A DNA stretch of 64,000 nucleotides from assembly GCA_916048095.2 (NCBI GenBank), contig OU696578.1:5507826-5571825 (forward strand), given 5' to 3'. Source of the DNA: Sacculina carcini. Taxonomy: Eukaryota; Arthropoda; Thecostraca; Sacculinidae. How positions within the stretch are numbered: position 1 is the first letter of the stretch; every line of letters starts with the position of its first letter. This document shows, piece after piece, positions 1 through 11,396 of this stretch. The notes under the pieces were generated by a model. It was not told where the DNA came from. It saw only the letters and a list, made by a program, of their open reading frames with translations, and searched no databases. The translations under genes were made by a program, and so were the position numbers.

Positions 1-2166
1 TGAATCCACAATACAATTCAACAATACATAATATACATTTATAAGAAAGGAAGTATAAAACAGGGAAAACATAACTAACTTGAGCAGAAAAATATAGGTG
101 TTAATTACGCGGATGGACCAAGCGATGTGGTGTGAGACTTGAGGATATTACTCTCTTGGTGCGCCTACGCGTCCTGTACTCGTCCTTCCCTCGTTCATTC
201 AAACCAAATACGAGGATCATGTGTTACATTTTTTGGAACTTTGTCCCTTCATTAGGAAAATATATTAAGACATATATTCGCACACTCGCAAAAATATATG
301 GTATACGAGGTATACTATATATGTTTTCCTGTATAGTCGTAGGTAGAACATATATATTCTTTAGTTTTTCACATGAATCATCTCATTCTTTGGGAACTAG
401 GCTTGTCTTGGGTGTGCATACATCAACGGTCAAGGAACCCTGCCTTAGGGTAAAATTTTGAAGATCTAGGTGCAGATATATGGAATTCGATAAGGCTGTG
501 GGCAGATAGGAGGGATTTTTGGTGTGGGTGAGAATGTCAGGGAAAATGGGTTTTGAAGGAGTAGGGGTGGAAATAATGAGATCGGGCGGTTATCGGAAGT
601 ATGAGTAGGACATGAATTTAAGATGACTATATCTCACGAGTCGAACATGGAAAGCAAATCACGGATAGACGTTTGAGACTTATGACGATTAACACAGATG
701 TTGAAGTCGCCTATAAGTATGAAGTTGTCAGAAAAAAATTCTCTTCGTGTTGATATACCAGTTTTATACCAAGGGCGGGTAGTGCTGGGAGTGGCCAAGT
801 TGAAAAGGAGGCTGCGATGTCTACAATCGTGTTTGGGTTGCGAAATAAACTAAAAAGATATGTTTACCAACATGAAAATAGTAGAGGATGAGCAGCATAC
901 TAAAATCATGATGATGGAGTGAACAAATCATGATGATGGAGTGTTGGAGTTAATTTAGACGTTTGGTGGTTGAAGGGGTAGAGTGAATTGAGGGTAGTCA
1001 TGCAGGGAACATGGGGAAAGAGGAAACCAGGGGTTAGGAGTCGCAATGGTTCGTCGTTGGATCAAATTCTTGACGGTAAGGACGGAGTGACACTCAGGCG
1101 AAAATGATTAATGGCCGGCGGGGCGATCATGCTTTGGATAATTGGCGCAGTGTTTTTGTCTTGTTCGGTCATTTGGAAAAATGGTGTGCCCCAGCACATT
1201 GTCGTTATATAGGGGCATTGGGGGGGTGCAGCTGTTTTTCTTATGGCCGAGGCCACTGCAGTGGGAGCAGTGCGCATCCCAGAATCGATTTTAGACAACG
1301 CAGCTGCACGCCATCCTCAGCTCAGCGAAGTCGACCTGCATTGCTATGGTGAGGAGAGGGCATTGTGTTTTGTGGTAATATTATTGAACCACATTCCAGC
1401 AAAGGAGATCAGATGCAAAGGAGAGCAGCAAAGGAGAGAGATGATGGACATTTCAGTATTGACGATGCCACTGAAGTGATCTTCGACTTGGTTGCAGCCT
1501 CCGATAGTGTTTTCCACGTTCAAGTGTGATGTACGCTCGCTCTTTTGCTTCGAGCAAAAGATACACTGCCATGCTGCTGCACTCCTTCCACTCTTTCTGT
1601 GTCGCTGCATTTCGCTGACCACACTGTCAATGAGTTCTTCGTCGTCGCTCGTACACTTCGTGGATAGAGTTTGTGTGGGGGACTAAACCTTGTTTGGAAC
1701 GATGTGAAATTTTCCTGGTCGTTGTCTGGGAGGAGTTTATGGCTATATTCTGGCTGCTGTACATAGTTGACCTGCTCTGGGTCATTTGTCTGTGGCGTAA
1801 CATATCCCGCCTGACGCTCTATTTGGTAGTTTGAATGTTGTGTGTTGGCACGATGTGCAGGTTATATTCTCTAGGGGATATACGTAGAATTGCTGCTCGT
1901 AGCTTGCTTTTGGCGGGTAATATCGCGCAAGAGGCTGCACGTAATATTCTGTTATCAGTTTGTAATTTGCCTCTGACAATGTGTAACTTGCCAGAGGTTG
2001 TGCGTAGCCGTGCAGCGGTGACTGGTAGTTTTCCAATGACAGGTTGTAATACACCATTGGTGGCATGTAGCACGGATGCGCATATCATTCCATGGCGATT
2101 GTTAGCGTTGACAGATGTAGCAAAGCTTCTCGTGATACAACAAAGATGTCACTTTTAGTCAAATCC
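1..2166. other. No recognisable gene
   Basis: Open frames here are short, overlap on both strands and match nothing I recognise. Two opposite-strand frames at 1062-1298 and 1344-1622 were inspected for a Harbinger-type transposase and not accepted. The sequence is mixed in composition without an obvious tandem repeat. It may be old transposon debris or intergenic DNA. Confidence 0.5.
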
Positions 2167-2400
2167 AATATACAATTGTTTAAGGGGCCCATACACGCAC
2201 AATATTATTGGACAATATTTCAGGTTGCGCAAGAATATTTATGGTGTGTGGGCGATATTGTACGATTTTCAGAATCTTTAAAATATGTTGTGCAAACTGC
2301 AGAATATTGTGTCGTGTGTGGGTTGTATTGCGCAATATCCCGTCAGTCTCTCGCCAGCGGTCGTGTGGGTAGGTTGTCGTTGTACCATCGCGCACTATGG
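2167..2400. repeat. Candidate MITE-like repeat with many CAATATT dyads
   Basis: The block opens with a GGGGCCCATACACG-like end and then carries repeated, partly palindromic copies of CAATATT/AATATTG and GTGTGTGGG-type words. Dense subterminal inverted motifs of this sort are typical of small non-autonomous DNA transposons. I cannot place a clean opposite terminus or a target duplication, so the family is not named. Confidence 0.35.
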
Positions 2401-3841
2401 GCGATGGCGTGGCTGTTTTCGTTCGCTCCTTCGCGCTGTTATCTGTGTGCCGATCTTGGCGTCTCTACCCATTTCGCCCTCTGCTATGTCTGCTTCACCC
2501 TTTGCCGCCGGCGATCGCTCGTATAGATATGGACCGTTTCAACCTTTTTCAGTGTTCGCACGTTTTTCAAGTCAGCCATCAGTTCTCGCACCCCCTGGCT
2601 TCGCAAGGACTATATACAAAGATACAATACAAATACGAACTACGTAACACGAACTATATTTTAAGCTATTTGAAATGATAGAATATAAATGTTATAACAT
2701 GAAATCAGTGGCATGGCAAGGCTATCTGTCGCCCGGGACGGTATTTTTTGGCGTCTGGGTCGGTAATTTCCTTGCCGTCCCCACCATGTAGCGCTGTTTC
2801 AACCTTTCAATAGTTTTTGTAGCCACTGGACACCACATCGATAGCATTAAAGGCCCTGAAACTACCTGTCCCGATGAGCAGACCGAAGGGAAGCTTATCG
2901 TTTTAGTCTTTCAATTATTCCACTACCTGTACCAAGTGCGACCATTTTTCGGCAGTAGCTTTTCGGGGAATGTGTTCGCGTCTTGTTGATGTTAGTGCCG
3001 GAAGCTGTAGGTAACCCTACATTTCGACCAAGCGGCATCGCGTCCCCGGCGGCGTCCTGCTCTGTGGTTGACAGGCGTGCTGTGCGTCGTTGCGCGAGCT
3101 ATATCGTTGCTGCGGGCGCTTCCGACGCAACAGCACGGTGTGAAATCTCGATCACGATCTCAGGCATTTCGCTTCGTCCGTCGGATGTTTGGTTGTCGGT
3201 GGTTTTTGCCCTCTCAGGTCCACGGCGTCTATTAGCACCAACCATATTTCAGCATCCCAGTTGTTTGGATAATATTTTTTTTGAGGAATATTTTCGTTTG
3301 CTTTTTAAATCATGGACATATTTACACAATTTGGGGGTGAAGGATTGGAATGATCACAATTTGATCTCAAACAATTCTAAACAAACCATCGTGTGATGTA
3401 CATGAAGCGTTAAAATGGTGTATATCTATATTGTACAAGTAACTCGTAGTAACTATATCCACTTGATGTAGTGATTGAAGTTATGAAGACGGATAACAAA
3501 ATAAGGAGAGAACTACACTCGCACCATCCAGCTGGTGATAATAGCCTTCAATCCGTTTCTTCTGATTTTTCGTTCTCTGACTTCACCAGTGCGTGGATGT
3601 TGTTTTCAGGGAGCAAGCAAAGCGGATTTCACCGAAGATTATCTCTTACAAAAGACTTGATCTCGTCAAACATCAAGTGTTTCAACTTATTAATCGGCGA
3701 TTATAGGATGGATAGTTTTTCATATTTACTGGATCTCTTTAGATGAAAACACATTGGAGTGTTAACCATAACGCCATATTGTGTCAATTTTGTCAAGTTT
3801 TCAGTGGGTTTTCAGAGACAAAGTGTAATGTAATGTAGTGT
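2401..3841. other. No recognisable gene; possible hAT-type terminus near 2707
   Basis: No coding region is supported. At about 2707-2760 a CAGTGGCATGGC start followed by a GC-rich CGCCCGGGACGG stretch resembles the termini of some animal hAT elements, but no matching opposite end was seen. The 137-residue open frame at 2983-3396 has no recognisable motif. Confidence 0.35.
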
Positions 3842-4770
3842 AATGTCGCGTATTGTGTTACTAATAACTACTTTATTGATAAGCAAACACAAGCATACCA
3901 CACTAGATATCCTAACTGAATGACTCCAATTCCATTCTACTCACCAAGATGGTTAATACACCCGTGGCCAGACGTACCAGTAGGCGTATGACATTACGTG
4001 GACCAATATTGGGTTGCCTCAAAAACATCAGCTTCAGAACATAAAATGAACGAATCAGGGTAATTGAAATAAAATAATAACAAATAAAAATAATTACATT
4101 ACAGTACAAAACAAAATAAAAATTGATATAATAATAATACAATAATAAAGAACACTTAATTCATTGTGTGACAATGCCGAGTCCAAACGTCTACTACGTT
4201 TTGGCCGGATGCTCGACTTGTTGCAGTTTTGCGTCTGGATATGTTTCACAGAACCCTGTCGCTTGACTGACCTCTCGCACAATTGTTGATCATCTGGCGT
4301 ATGTTCTCATCTAATCCAGGCCACCATGTGATGCTGCCGTGGAAGTGTTTCCTTCGCATTCTTTTTTGTGATAAGAATGGGCATGCTTTGAATGTATCGT
4401 CAGACCCATGCTATTGAGCGATCCTGCTAACCTGACGTCTGTGTGTGGATAACGTATAATCTTCATCAGATGTGCAGTTTGTGACGGAGACGGTGGTAGG
4501 TAATACGCCAACAACAGCCAAAGGCTGATGATCCACACCGGAAAGACGTGTAGATGTCTGGCGAACCTTGTTCCCTCTGAAATGCTATCTTACCAGCGGT
4601 TGTCTTACAGCCTGTCATTGTCACGGTCATTGTGATATGGACTATCAAAAGGAATTGCGTAGGAACACTTACCACCAATATCGAATGTCGCGTATCGCGT
4701 GATGCGAGGTAAAGATGGCTTTAACCAACAACTGATTTATTCATAGGCGGACACAACTATACCACACTGC
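3842..4770 (-). mobile_element. Probable Gypsy-type LTR element remnant
   Basis: A stretch beginning TGTCGCGTAT and ending in ACCACACT words occurs at about 3842-3906 and again, diverged, at about 4683-4770, in the same orientation, bracketing an integrase-like relic on the minus strand. That is the layout of a collapsed LTR element. The two flanks match only patchily and no target duplication was found, so the boundaries are tentative. Confidence 0.35.
4160..4362 (-). pseudogene. Gypsy integrase fragment (zinc-binding region)
   Basis: Read on the minus strand, one frame gives a segment with ITWWPGLDENIRQMINNC followed by further residues and an in-frame stop. Ty3/Gypsy integrases carry a very similar WWPGxDxxIxxxVxxC segment in their N-terminal HHCC zinc-binding domain, upstream of the DDE core. 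Only the zinc-domain part survives, the second CxxC cysteine is not preserved, and there is no start codon or catalytic core. It lies between two LTR-like repeats, which fits a decayed LTR element. It could alternatively derive from a related retroelement clade. Confidence 0.5.
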
Positions 4771-5120
4771 CATTTGCAATTTCATTTGATAAACATGAAA
4801 GCCTTGTATGATCAAAATGAAATCTGAATTGATCCAAAGCTAATTTATTTCGCATTTAATAAAAATATAATAAAATTTTCCGAATGAGTATTATTTATAC
4901 CTAGAACAGCCGAAATGCATCAATTGACGCAAATCAGATTGAAATCAATTCTGTGAATTTTTCACTGCGGTTTGACCTATGTTTAATTTGAAAATACCAA
5001 AACACAAATATAGGATTATATTGTCATTATAAATCACTAGAGCGTATAATATATACATACAAATGCATTATTTTCCACTTTCAGCTTAGCATCTATTCAA
5101 TCAGAGTAACGGTAACATTT
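4771..5120. other. No recognisable feature
   Basis: AT-rich sequence between the Gypsy relic and the piggyBac relic. Nothing is supported on either strand. Confidence 0.5.
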
Positions 5121-5447
5121 TTACATTGTTCTGTTACAGATCGCTCCTGTTAGAGATTTATAGGTAATGCAAGCATTGCTAGCGCACATATCCAGAATGT
5201 TGCAGACCACTGCATAGGTCCAACGTCGGGATCCACTTTTGGTAGAAAGTCGTCGGCACATTGAATCCAGTATGTCTACACCGCATTTATTCTCATCGTA
5301 ATAGACGATGATTTCCGGCTTCTTCGTCGAATTCCCCAACATAGTTCCTCTTTGTAATGTTGACATAAGGGAAACGGATTTGGCTCTTTTTGCCTGGTAC
5401 ATAACAAGAGTCGTTCTTCCTGACTGGAAACAGCGACTTTCATGCAA
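5121..5447 (-). pseudogene. piggyBac transposase C-terminal fragment
   Basis: The 108-residue frame contains KKPEIIVYYDENKCGVDILD, then a CRR...RRW segment and NILDMCASNACITY. In piggyBac (DDE_Tnp_1_7) transposases this is the block with the last catalytic aspartate (the GVD motif), followed by the RRW and N-x-x-x-x-A-x-x-x-x-x-Y helices. That aspartate is preserved. Upstream residues LVMYQAKRAKSVSLMSTL match the strand before it. The N-terminal half, the first two aspartates and the cysteine-rich tail are missing, so this is a relic. No TTAA-flanked terminal repeat was recognised next to it. Confidence 0.75.
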
Positions 5448-5897
5448 TTCTTGCTTTTCGAGATTAGGCAGTTCTATTCAGGATTGTCGTATCGTTCCCA
5501 CAAGAGATGTTCGTTAATCTGCAAGTATCTCTGCCAGATCAAGAGTTGTACAAAAATTGTAGGTAGGTAGATACTTTAATTAAAAACACTTACAATTTGA
5601 TAATAATCTGCGTGACATGACGGGTCTTGGCTGTTGTCGTTATACAAATATCTTGGCTGTTCTAGTGTTGAGGATCGGCTGTTGATTATCCAGGAAATGA
5701 TTTATGTATGCATATTTTGTTTACTACATTTTATACATTATAATTTATGAGGGGACAATTGAAAGCAGTAAATAAAAAGTAGATAAATATAATGGATATA
5801 ATAACATATTGCATTTTGCATAATGCATTTTTTATAATAGACGATGATGGTGATAATTTGACCTAGATAGAACAACGTATACACAACATATAAAATC
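5448..5897. other. No recognisable feature
   Basis: AT-rich spacer upstream of the piggyBac fragment, with short near-repeats of ATTTTGCATAATGCATTTT. It presumably includes decayed upstream piggyBac sequence, but nothing can be aligned by eye. Confidence 0.4.
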
Positions 5898-6450
5898 TCA
5901 ATATTTCAGATAGTATTTAATTTTTTTAAAATTACTACCAGCAGTCCACCCACTAGGATACGGATTCAAGTTGAAATATGCTTCTGGGCGTAACCCGCCG
6001 GATTTTTTGCACAGTCGCGTTCTGTAGAAAGCGTCGAATACGAAGTCGGGGATGCGACCGTGTACGCAGCAGTAGCACAGCTCCGTTAGGTCCCGCAAAA
6101 GCTGGACGTCATTTACACTGTTTGCGGAGCGATTAACTGACGGAGGTGCAGCGGCCGAATCCTGTCTAGTCCGCAGCAAGAGTCTTTGGGAATCGAATTT
6201 ATGACGCTGCGGACCTCGCTCTCCTTGAAGGACAGCTCTGTTCCAACGGTTTGTGTCTTGAGCTGGTCATCCAAAACTGGTGGGTGTGTGGGCTCCAGCT
6301 CCCCTTACGCAGCGTCGTTGTGCTCAGCCAGGCAGTCATTGGGCGTCGGCGGACGGAAAGCTCTGCCAAATCGCCATCGGCGCGCTTAACTCTGACGAAG
6401 CGTGCTCTGGCTTCGTAGTGGTCCAGCTGTGACCGCGGTCGCTTTGGCGT
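5898..6450 (-). pseudogene. Reverse transcriptase remnant
   Basis: Minus-strand frames give, in order, ELSFKESEVRSVINSIPKD, then CCGLDRIRPLHLRQL, then in a shifted frame LTELCYCCVHGRIPDFV and CKKSGGLRPEAYF. This is the pattern of the fingers region of a non-LTR-type reverse transcriptase: a VxxAIxSFPxGSxGGxDGxRPxHL segment followed by a GxVPxxV helix and KxGGxRPIAxG. At least one frameshift and a stop separate the parts, and the catalytic YxDD region is absent. I cannot assign a clade. Confidence 0.55.
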
Positions 6451-7575
6451 TCCTCGGTTTTTCGGTGCTGCTGTGTAGGTGATTATTGGGACCGTTTAAA
6501 CGGAGAATTATTCAAAATATAGCAATTTCACAGCTTTGTACGGCCCATAACACCCTTGATAAAACAGTGCCGCGCGCGAGGCCACACTCCACGATGACCC
6601 CAGTACTTCCACACATACACTGCAACTATCAAAAACCTGGTAGCCTTTAAGAAATTCCACACAATACTCGGAGCTCAACCAAACACTTCCACTCGCAACA
6701 ACGCTCAAAGTCAAACTATGTAAAACACATACAAACATATGAACACAAACTTGTTGTGCGGCTGTTGTGGTGGACGGTTGTGCGTGAGCGAATGACCTGT
6801 GATCGTTGTGTGTTGACTGTTGGTTGTGGTGGACGCTGTGTGTAAACGAGTGACTTGTGAACGGTCAACCTGGCGGACCAACACCAGTTGTAGTAAAGGT
6901 TTGAGTCAGAAATGAGTGACAATGCCAAAAGAGACAAAAAGAAAAGTGATGAAGATAAATTTTATAATATGGTAACAATACTTAACAAACTTGAGATAAA
7001 TACTATGTTGGTGACTCCTTAGTGTTTTTTTATCGATTCACACTTCCAAACACTAAAACACTTCCAAATAACGATTAAACGTTAAATAAAACATTGCTCC
7101 GGCTACAGCCCGTGGAGCTATAGCTCAGATGGACACAGTTCTACACTATTTCTCAAATACACGGTAGTGTAACGCAAAAGTTGATAACAGACACATTTCA
7201 AAGACACAAACAGTATCAATCAATAAGATCACCTATATACATTCTTACTTGCACAAACTATCACACACTCAGACACCATATTTGTGTATTGGAATCGTCT
7301 TAGCAGTTTTAAGTTTATCCGGAAATTTGCCAGTTATAAATGTTAAGTTGAGAATATATGATAGTGATGCTTTGCTATTATTTGCCACTGTTTTTGACAT
7401 TTTCCTTGAAATATTATCATGTCCTGCAGTTTGACTTTAATGCGAGACCATATTTTTGTACTTCTTGTTCACTACAAAATTATTAATACAGAGATAAACT
7501 TCGTGGTGACACCAACTACTTTTTCATGCTTTCATGTTTTCCTATTCAATTCGATAGTACGATCCAATTTTTGAT
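6451..7575. other. No recognisable gene; short local duplication
   Basis: No coding region is supported. Around 6770-6870 a roughly 55-base stretch with TTGTGGTGGACG...GTGA words is present twice in direct orientation with substitutions. Near 7108-7125 a TAGCTCAGATGG word resembles a tRNA A box but no tRNA could be folded around it. Confidence 0.4.
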
Positions 7576-7765
7576 TTCTGAAAACAACAACAACAGCCTT
7601 TATTTATAAAGCGCCACTTATATCTATACTCCTTCAGAGGCACTATGAACACACAAATAACACAAGCATACAAATATATATAACACAAATACGAGACAAT
7701 ATCGTCAAATATATGTAATTAGAGCAATAGAGCAAATGACAGTATTCTTGACTCCCTTTAGAATA

Positions 7766-8529
7766 CTATAACAGCATAAAAAATCTAGCAATGATAAGTA
7801 CGTTGAAATAAACATGTTTTAATGCCCGTTTGAAGGACAGTACAGTGGATGCTTTCCTTACAATCAAAGGAAGTGCATTAAGCACTCTCGGTGCAGCATA
7901 GCGAAACGACCGAGATGACTTGGACAAGCCATCGTTCACCAAACGTGGCTCCTCCAGCTCTCAAGTGCGTGAGCTAGACTTCGTCAGCACCCTGCTATCA
8001 ATCAACTCTCTGGGAGAACTCATTTCACGAATATACTCTGGTTTACCAAAGACCAGTGCCTTGAACACCAGCAAACAAACCTTAACTACAATTCTTTCCT
8101 CGATAGAGAGCCAGTGAAGTTGTTTCAGATAATGCGATGTTGGAGTACGCGCTGGTAGACCAAATATCAATCGAGCAAGGCGATTATTGTCTGCAGTCTC
8201 TGCAATTTATAGTGTGGAATCCGTATAAGAATACTATTGCAATAGTCAAGATGAGTGACAACCATAATATGAACAAGGACAGACAATGAATCTCGATATA
8301 AATACTTCCTAATTGCATACAAATTTCTCAGTTTTAAATGACAAGTTCTTATAACCTTGGAAATATGATAGTTAAAAGTCAAATCTGCATCAATTATTAC
8401 ACCAAGACAACGAGAAGACTGAACGATATAAATTTTCATTCCACCAAGAAACAAATATTCCATGGTCAATTTACGTAGGGAAATCCATGACAATATTTCC
8501 ATTGTTAGATAATTCTGTGTTTTCAACAT
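7766..8529 (-). pseudogene. CR1/L2 LINE reverse transcriptase C-terminal region
   Basis: Two overlapping minus-strand frames encode the region after the catalytic palm. The first has SRCLGVIIDADLTFNYHI, CHLKLRNLYAIRKYL and THLDYCNSILIRIP. The second has LKQLHWLSIEERIVVKVCLL and LVFKALVFGKPEYI. A third continues with SFRYAAPRVLNALPLIVR and ends SFKRALKHVYF before a stop. These match, in order, the thumb and C-terminal helices of CR1/L2/Rex reverse transcriptases (LGVxxDxxLxxxxHI, LDYCNSLLxGLP, LHWLPVxxRIxxK, AAPRLWNxLP, FKxxLKTHLF). A frameshift lies near 8168. The FADD active-site part is deleted. Confidence 0.75.
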
Positions 8530-8917
8530 AGATGCTTTGAATGACTGATCTCACCTTTTTGTTCACTGTTTCTCTGTATGTTGATTGAACCGCCAACAAA
8601 TTGTTTCCTTTTTTTTCTGACACATTTTCCTGACACATCGAATGCACCTGACTCGCCTTTGGCGGATACAAACACTTCAGCTTTTCTCCCAACACTGTAG
8701 ACACTGCTCTCCAATTTATCCACCTTTTGGCACATCAAATCCAATTTCTGCTCCAATTGGTCGTCTCTTGACATCTTTTGACATCGTCTCTTGACATCTC
8801 TGACAGTTCTTCATTTGCCGACTTCGCGTCTTCCACCATTTGTTTGAGATGCTTTATTTCCTCATTCTTCTTATTGCAATCCTTGCACACTTTTCTCTTG
8901 GCGGTTGATGCTGCCAT
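8523..8917 (-). pseudogene. LINE ORF1-like coiled-coil protein, frameshifted
   Basis: Starting at the ATG at 8917 the frame reads MAASTAKRKVCKDCNKKNEE and continues with charged heptad-like sequence, KHLKQMVEDAKSANEELSEM, consistent with a coiled coil. A 23-bp tandem duplication (CGTCTCTTGACATC at 8762 and again at 8785) shifts the frame; the downstream frame continues with DQLEQKLDLMCQKVDKLESS and a lysine-rich segment. A CxxC pair sits near the N-terminus. Position and composition fit ORF1 of the CR1/L2 element whose reverse transcriptase follows. There is no sequence motif that would settle the identity. Confidence 0.45.
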
Positions 8918-8935
8918 TTTCCATTTTTGTTATTT

Positions 8936-9376
8936 ACAAAATTTCAGTATTCATGAGAATTATTGTAAAAATCAATCTTTCACTCAAATATGAATATGAA
9001 AACCAGCACTTTTACATGAGAAATAAAACACGTCTGTACTGTCCGAGCGATAAACGGAAACTGTCAAATAAACATAATAAATATAATAAATATAAAGTTA
9101 AATAAATATAATAAATCTTTTATTCAGTCACTGCTGATATGCCCTAGTTTGATTTCAAATGATCACTCTAACCTTCTAGAACCCATCCTGAATCCTGTAT
9201 CATGTATCCTGTGCATCAGCTGTTTCCCTCCATCCCTCAGCAAGCTCTAGTGTCGTATTTTCTCAAAATATGTGATTTTTATGTTGTACTGGTGTTACTC
9301 GTGGTTTTGGTGGTCACATTTTTTAGTGTTAATGTTTTTTAGTATGTTATACTCTTGAAACAAACTTATGAAACAT
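8936..9376. other. No recognisable feature
   Basis: AT-rich spacer, including a short run of ATAATAAATATAATAAAT-like repeats at about 9070-9115. Nothing coding is supported. Confidence 0.4.
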
Positions 9377-9413
9377 ATGTTACATATATGTAACATGGGT
9401 TATAGAGGGTTAA
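9377..9413. repeat. Candidate piggyBac-type terminus with a 20-bp palindrome
   Basis: Bases 9377-9396 form a perfect 20-bp palindrome (ATGTTACATATATGTAACAT). It is followed by GGGTTATAGAGGG and then TTAA at 9410-9413. Read on the other strand this is TTAA followed by CCCTCTATAACCC, the form expected of a piggyBac-superfamily end at its TTAA target. The matching opposite end was not found, so it may be a solo end or chance. Confidence 0.35.
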
Positions 9414-9758
9414 GTCAAATCCACAATACCATTGATAACATAGAGTTCATTGAGCTGCCGATCGGATCAAATATACGAATATAACGTGCTATGGTCGATT
9501 AAGATCGCGTATGATTACACTGGTCTGCGTGATTCATAAGGTCACGGGTTTCTCAACTGGTTTTAGGTCACCTTTTCTCGCTGATTCCGGAAATGGAATC
9601 CGTTTTGCTCGATTAGCTCGATATTTTGAGATACGTTATTTCGCCCATATGAACAAAACCTTGCTGATTGGTTTACTAAAGTTAATGCGACAGAAGGATA
9701 TATGTTTAAACTGCAAACTGATGTACCATAAGTGTGTTCTGATCACAGTACATACTCG
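9414..9758. other. 3' flank of the family 1 pseudogene; nothing else seen
   Basis: Non-coding sequence downstream (minus sense) of the family 1 pseudogene. It contains CGCTGATTCCGGAAATGGAATCC, part of which recurs in diverged form near 13885 (GCTGATTCCGAAAATG), hinting at shared repeat-derived untranslated sequence. Confidence 0.35.
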
Positions 9759-11335
9759 CTACTTCGAAACAAATGGCCTTTTCACGGACTTCCGAATGTG
9801 TTGAGCAGATGGGACGTCCCTCTTCAAGCACCAGCAATAGTCCGCCAGGAAGTTTACGTCCCACCGACCCTGGTACCGTTCTTTCATCACACGTATGTCT
9901 TTGTGGAAACTTTCTCTGCTCTTCACTATAATCACCCCAGTTGTCTGGGAAATAATCGAGATGGGACCGTAGAAAGTGCATCTTTACAGACATTCGAGCA
10001 CCAAGCTGCTGAAAACTATCCATCAACTCATCGACAACTTTCACGTATTCCGGACTTCTGTGGTTACCCAGGAAGTTGGCGGTGATTGACTTGTAAGCCA
10101 GCCACGCAGAGAGCTCAGACTGTCCCAGGCATTTTTCAAATCTAGTATCCTTCATCAATTATCTGGGTACCGTTCAGTACACCAGCCTTCAGCTTCTCTC
10201 TGCTCACATGAAGAAATTGTCCCAAAAATTCCATGCCCCGTCCTTCTTTATCCAGCGCCTTCACAAAATTCTTCATCAAACCTAGCTAGATATGGAGTGG
10301 TGGAAGTAGGATTTTCTTTGGATCAACCAGTGGTCGTGACTGCACGTTGTGGGAGCCAGGTTCAAGGGCTTGCCTGGATGGCCAGTCGCGTTGCACATAG
10401 TGCCGTTTGTCAGCACGACTGTCCCAGAGACATAGAAAGCATGGATATAACGTGTAGCCGCCCTGCAAGCCATGGACGATTCCTATTACTTTGAGGTCAC
10501 CACAGATCTGCCAATTATGATATTTGTAGTTTAGGACAGACAACAGAAGTTCCTTGCTGTTATGAGTTTCACTCAGCTGCACAGAGTGTCCAAGAGGAAT
10601 CGACGCGAACTTGTTGCCGTTGTTCAGAATAACTGCTTTCAGACTCCTACTGGAGGAGTCTATGAACTGCCTCCATTTTGCCGGGTTGTACTCTATGCCC
10701 ATTGCTTCTACTAGGCCCGCGACGTTGTTGCAGTAGACTAAAAAATGTTCTTCGTCGAAGGTATAGTATTTTGTGAATTCTTTTTCGCGATTCGGATACC
10801 AAAATAATGTCGTTTCAGGCGCCAGCAATCGTTTCTCGCGGAGCCGAGAACCCAGCAACTGAGCAGATTATTTTGACAAATTCAGGTCTATCGTCAGGTC
10901 ATTGAGCTCCTCTTGGTTCAAGGGTACCGGACGGTCGTTCTCGGTCGGCTCATATGCACCAGATGAGTCTGCGTCCATTTCATCCCCATCGGGGGCGGAC
11001 GATGACTCGCTGTCGACATTGGGTTCAGGAATGGGGACATGTGGACCATGCGGGATTGGCTTGATGGCTGATGGCACATCCGGATATCTTACATGCTTCT
11101 GTTTCTTCCGATTTACTCCTTTCAGATCTGTCATTCAGGAGTAGCAGTCGTTTGTCTGATCCCTTCCCTCCCGCCATACCATGGGAATGCCGAACGGCAA
11201 GGATTTCCGGGTCTTGTTCTTCCAGGCTCGTAGGCCCTGCATAATCTGATCAGAATCTGTCGGGTTGATTTCGACAGAATCTAACAGAATCTGTCGGGAT
11301 GATTCCGACACTGCCGACTCATGATTTCGGGTCAC
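9759..11335 (-). pseudogene. Uncharacterised multi-copy protein family 1, broken copy
   Basis: From 11335 down, the minus strand reads through SLPFGIPMVWREGRDQTNDC, a proline/serine/acidic linker (KPIPHGPHVPIPEP), GSRLREKRLLAPETTLFWY, HNWQICGDLKVIGIVHGLQG, YPCFLCLWDSRADKRHYV, PLVDPKKILLPPLHI, ITANFLGNHRSPEYV, MHFLRSHLDYFPDN and finally ERYQGRWDVNFLADYCWCLK. I recognise these as an often multi-copy protein annotated only as uncharacterised in many invertebrates; its function is unknown and it is probably mobile-element associated. In-frame stops lie at 11135-11137 (TGA), 10868-10870 (TAA) and 10286-10288 (TAG), with frameshifts near 10155 and 9880. Sequence before 11335 (pyrimidine-rich, ending TTTCCAG) looks like a splice acceptor. 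A second copy lies at 41088-42180. Confidence 0.7.
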
Positions 11336-11396
11336 TCCTGGAAATACAAAAACACATTAGATATGATGCATGCAGCAGGAGAGAAGGGTGGGAATT

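Larger units (their letters stand above)
7576..8935 (-). mobile_element. CR1/L2-type LINE, internally deleted
   Basis: Minus-strand element. It starts with an ORF1-like coiled-coil protein (from 8917) and runs directly into the C-terminal part of a reverse transcriptase. Its 3' end reads GGCGCTTTATAAATAAAGG followed by a (TTG)n tail at about 7576-7615, which is the characteristic microsatellite-type end of CR1/L2 LINEs. Endonuclease and most of the reverse transcriptase are missing, so the copy carries a large internal deletion. No flanking duplication was identified. Confidence 0.7.

Noticed and set aside
1062..1622. Harbinger/PIF-like transposase frames on the minus strand
   Set aside because: A CCSPLH...NNITTKHNA segment loosely resembles the C-terminal CCVLHNxA motif, but no DDE motifs or nuclease-domain order could be found.
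7100..7180. tRNA or tRNA-derived SINE from a TAGCTCAGATGG A-box-like word
   Set aside because: No B box, no cloverleaf and no tail were found.
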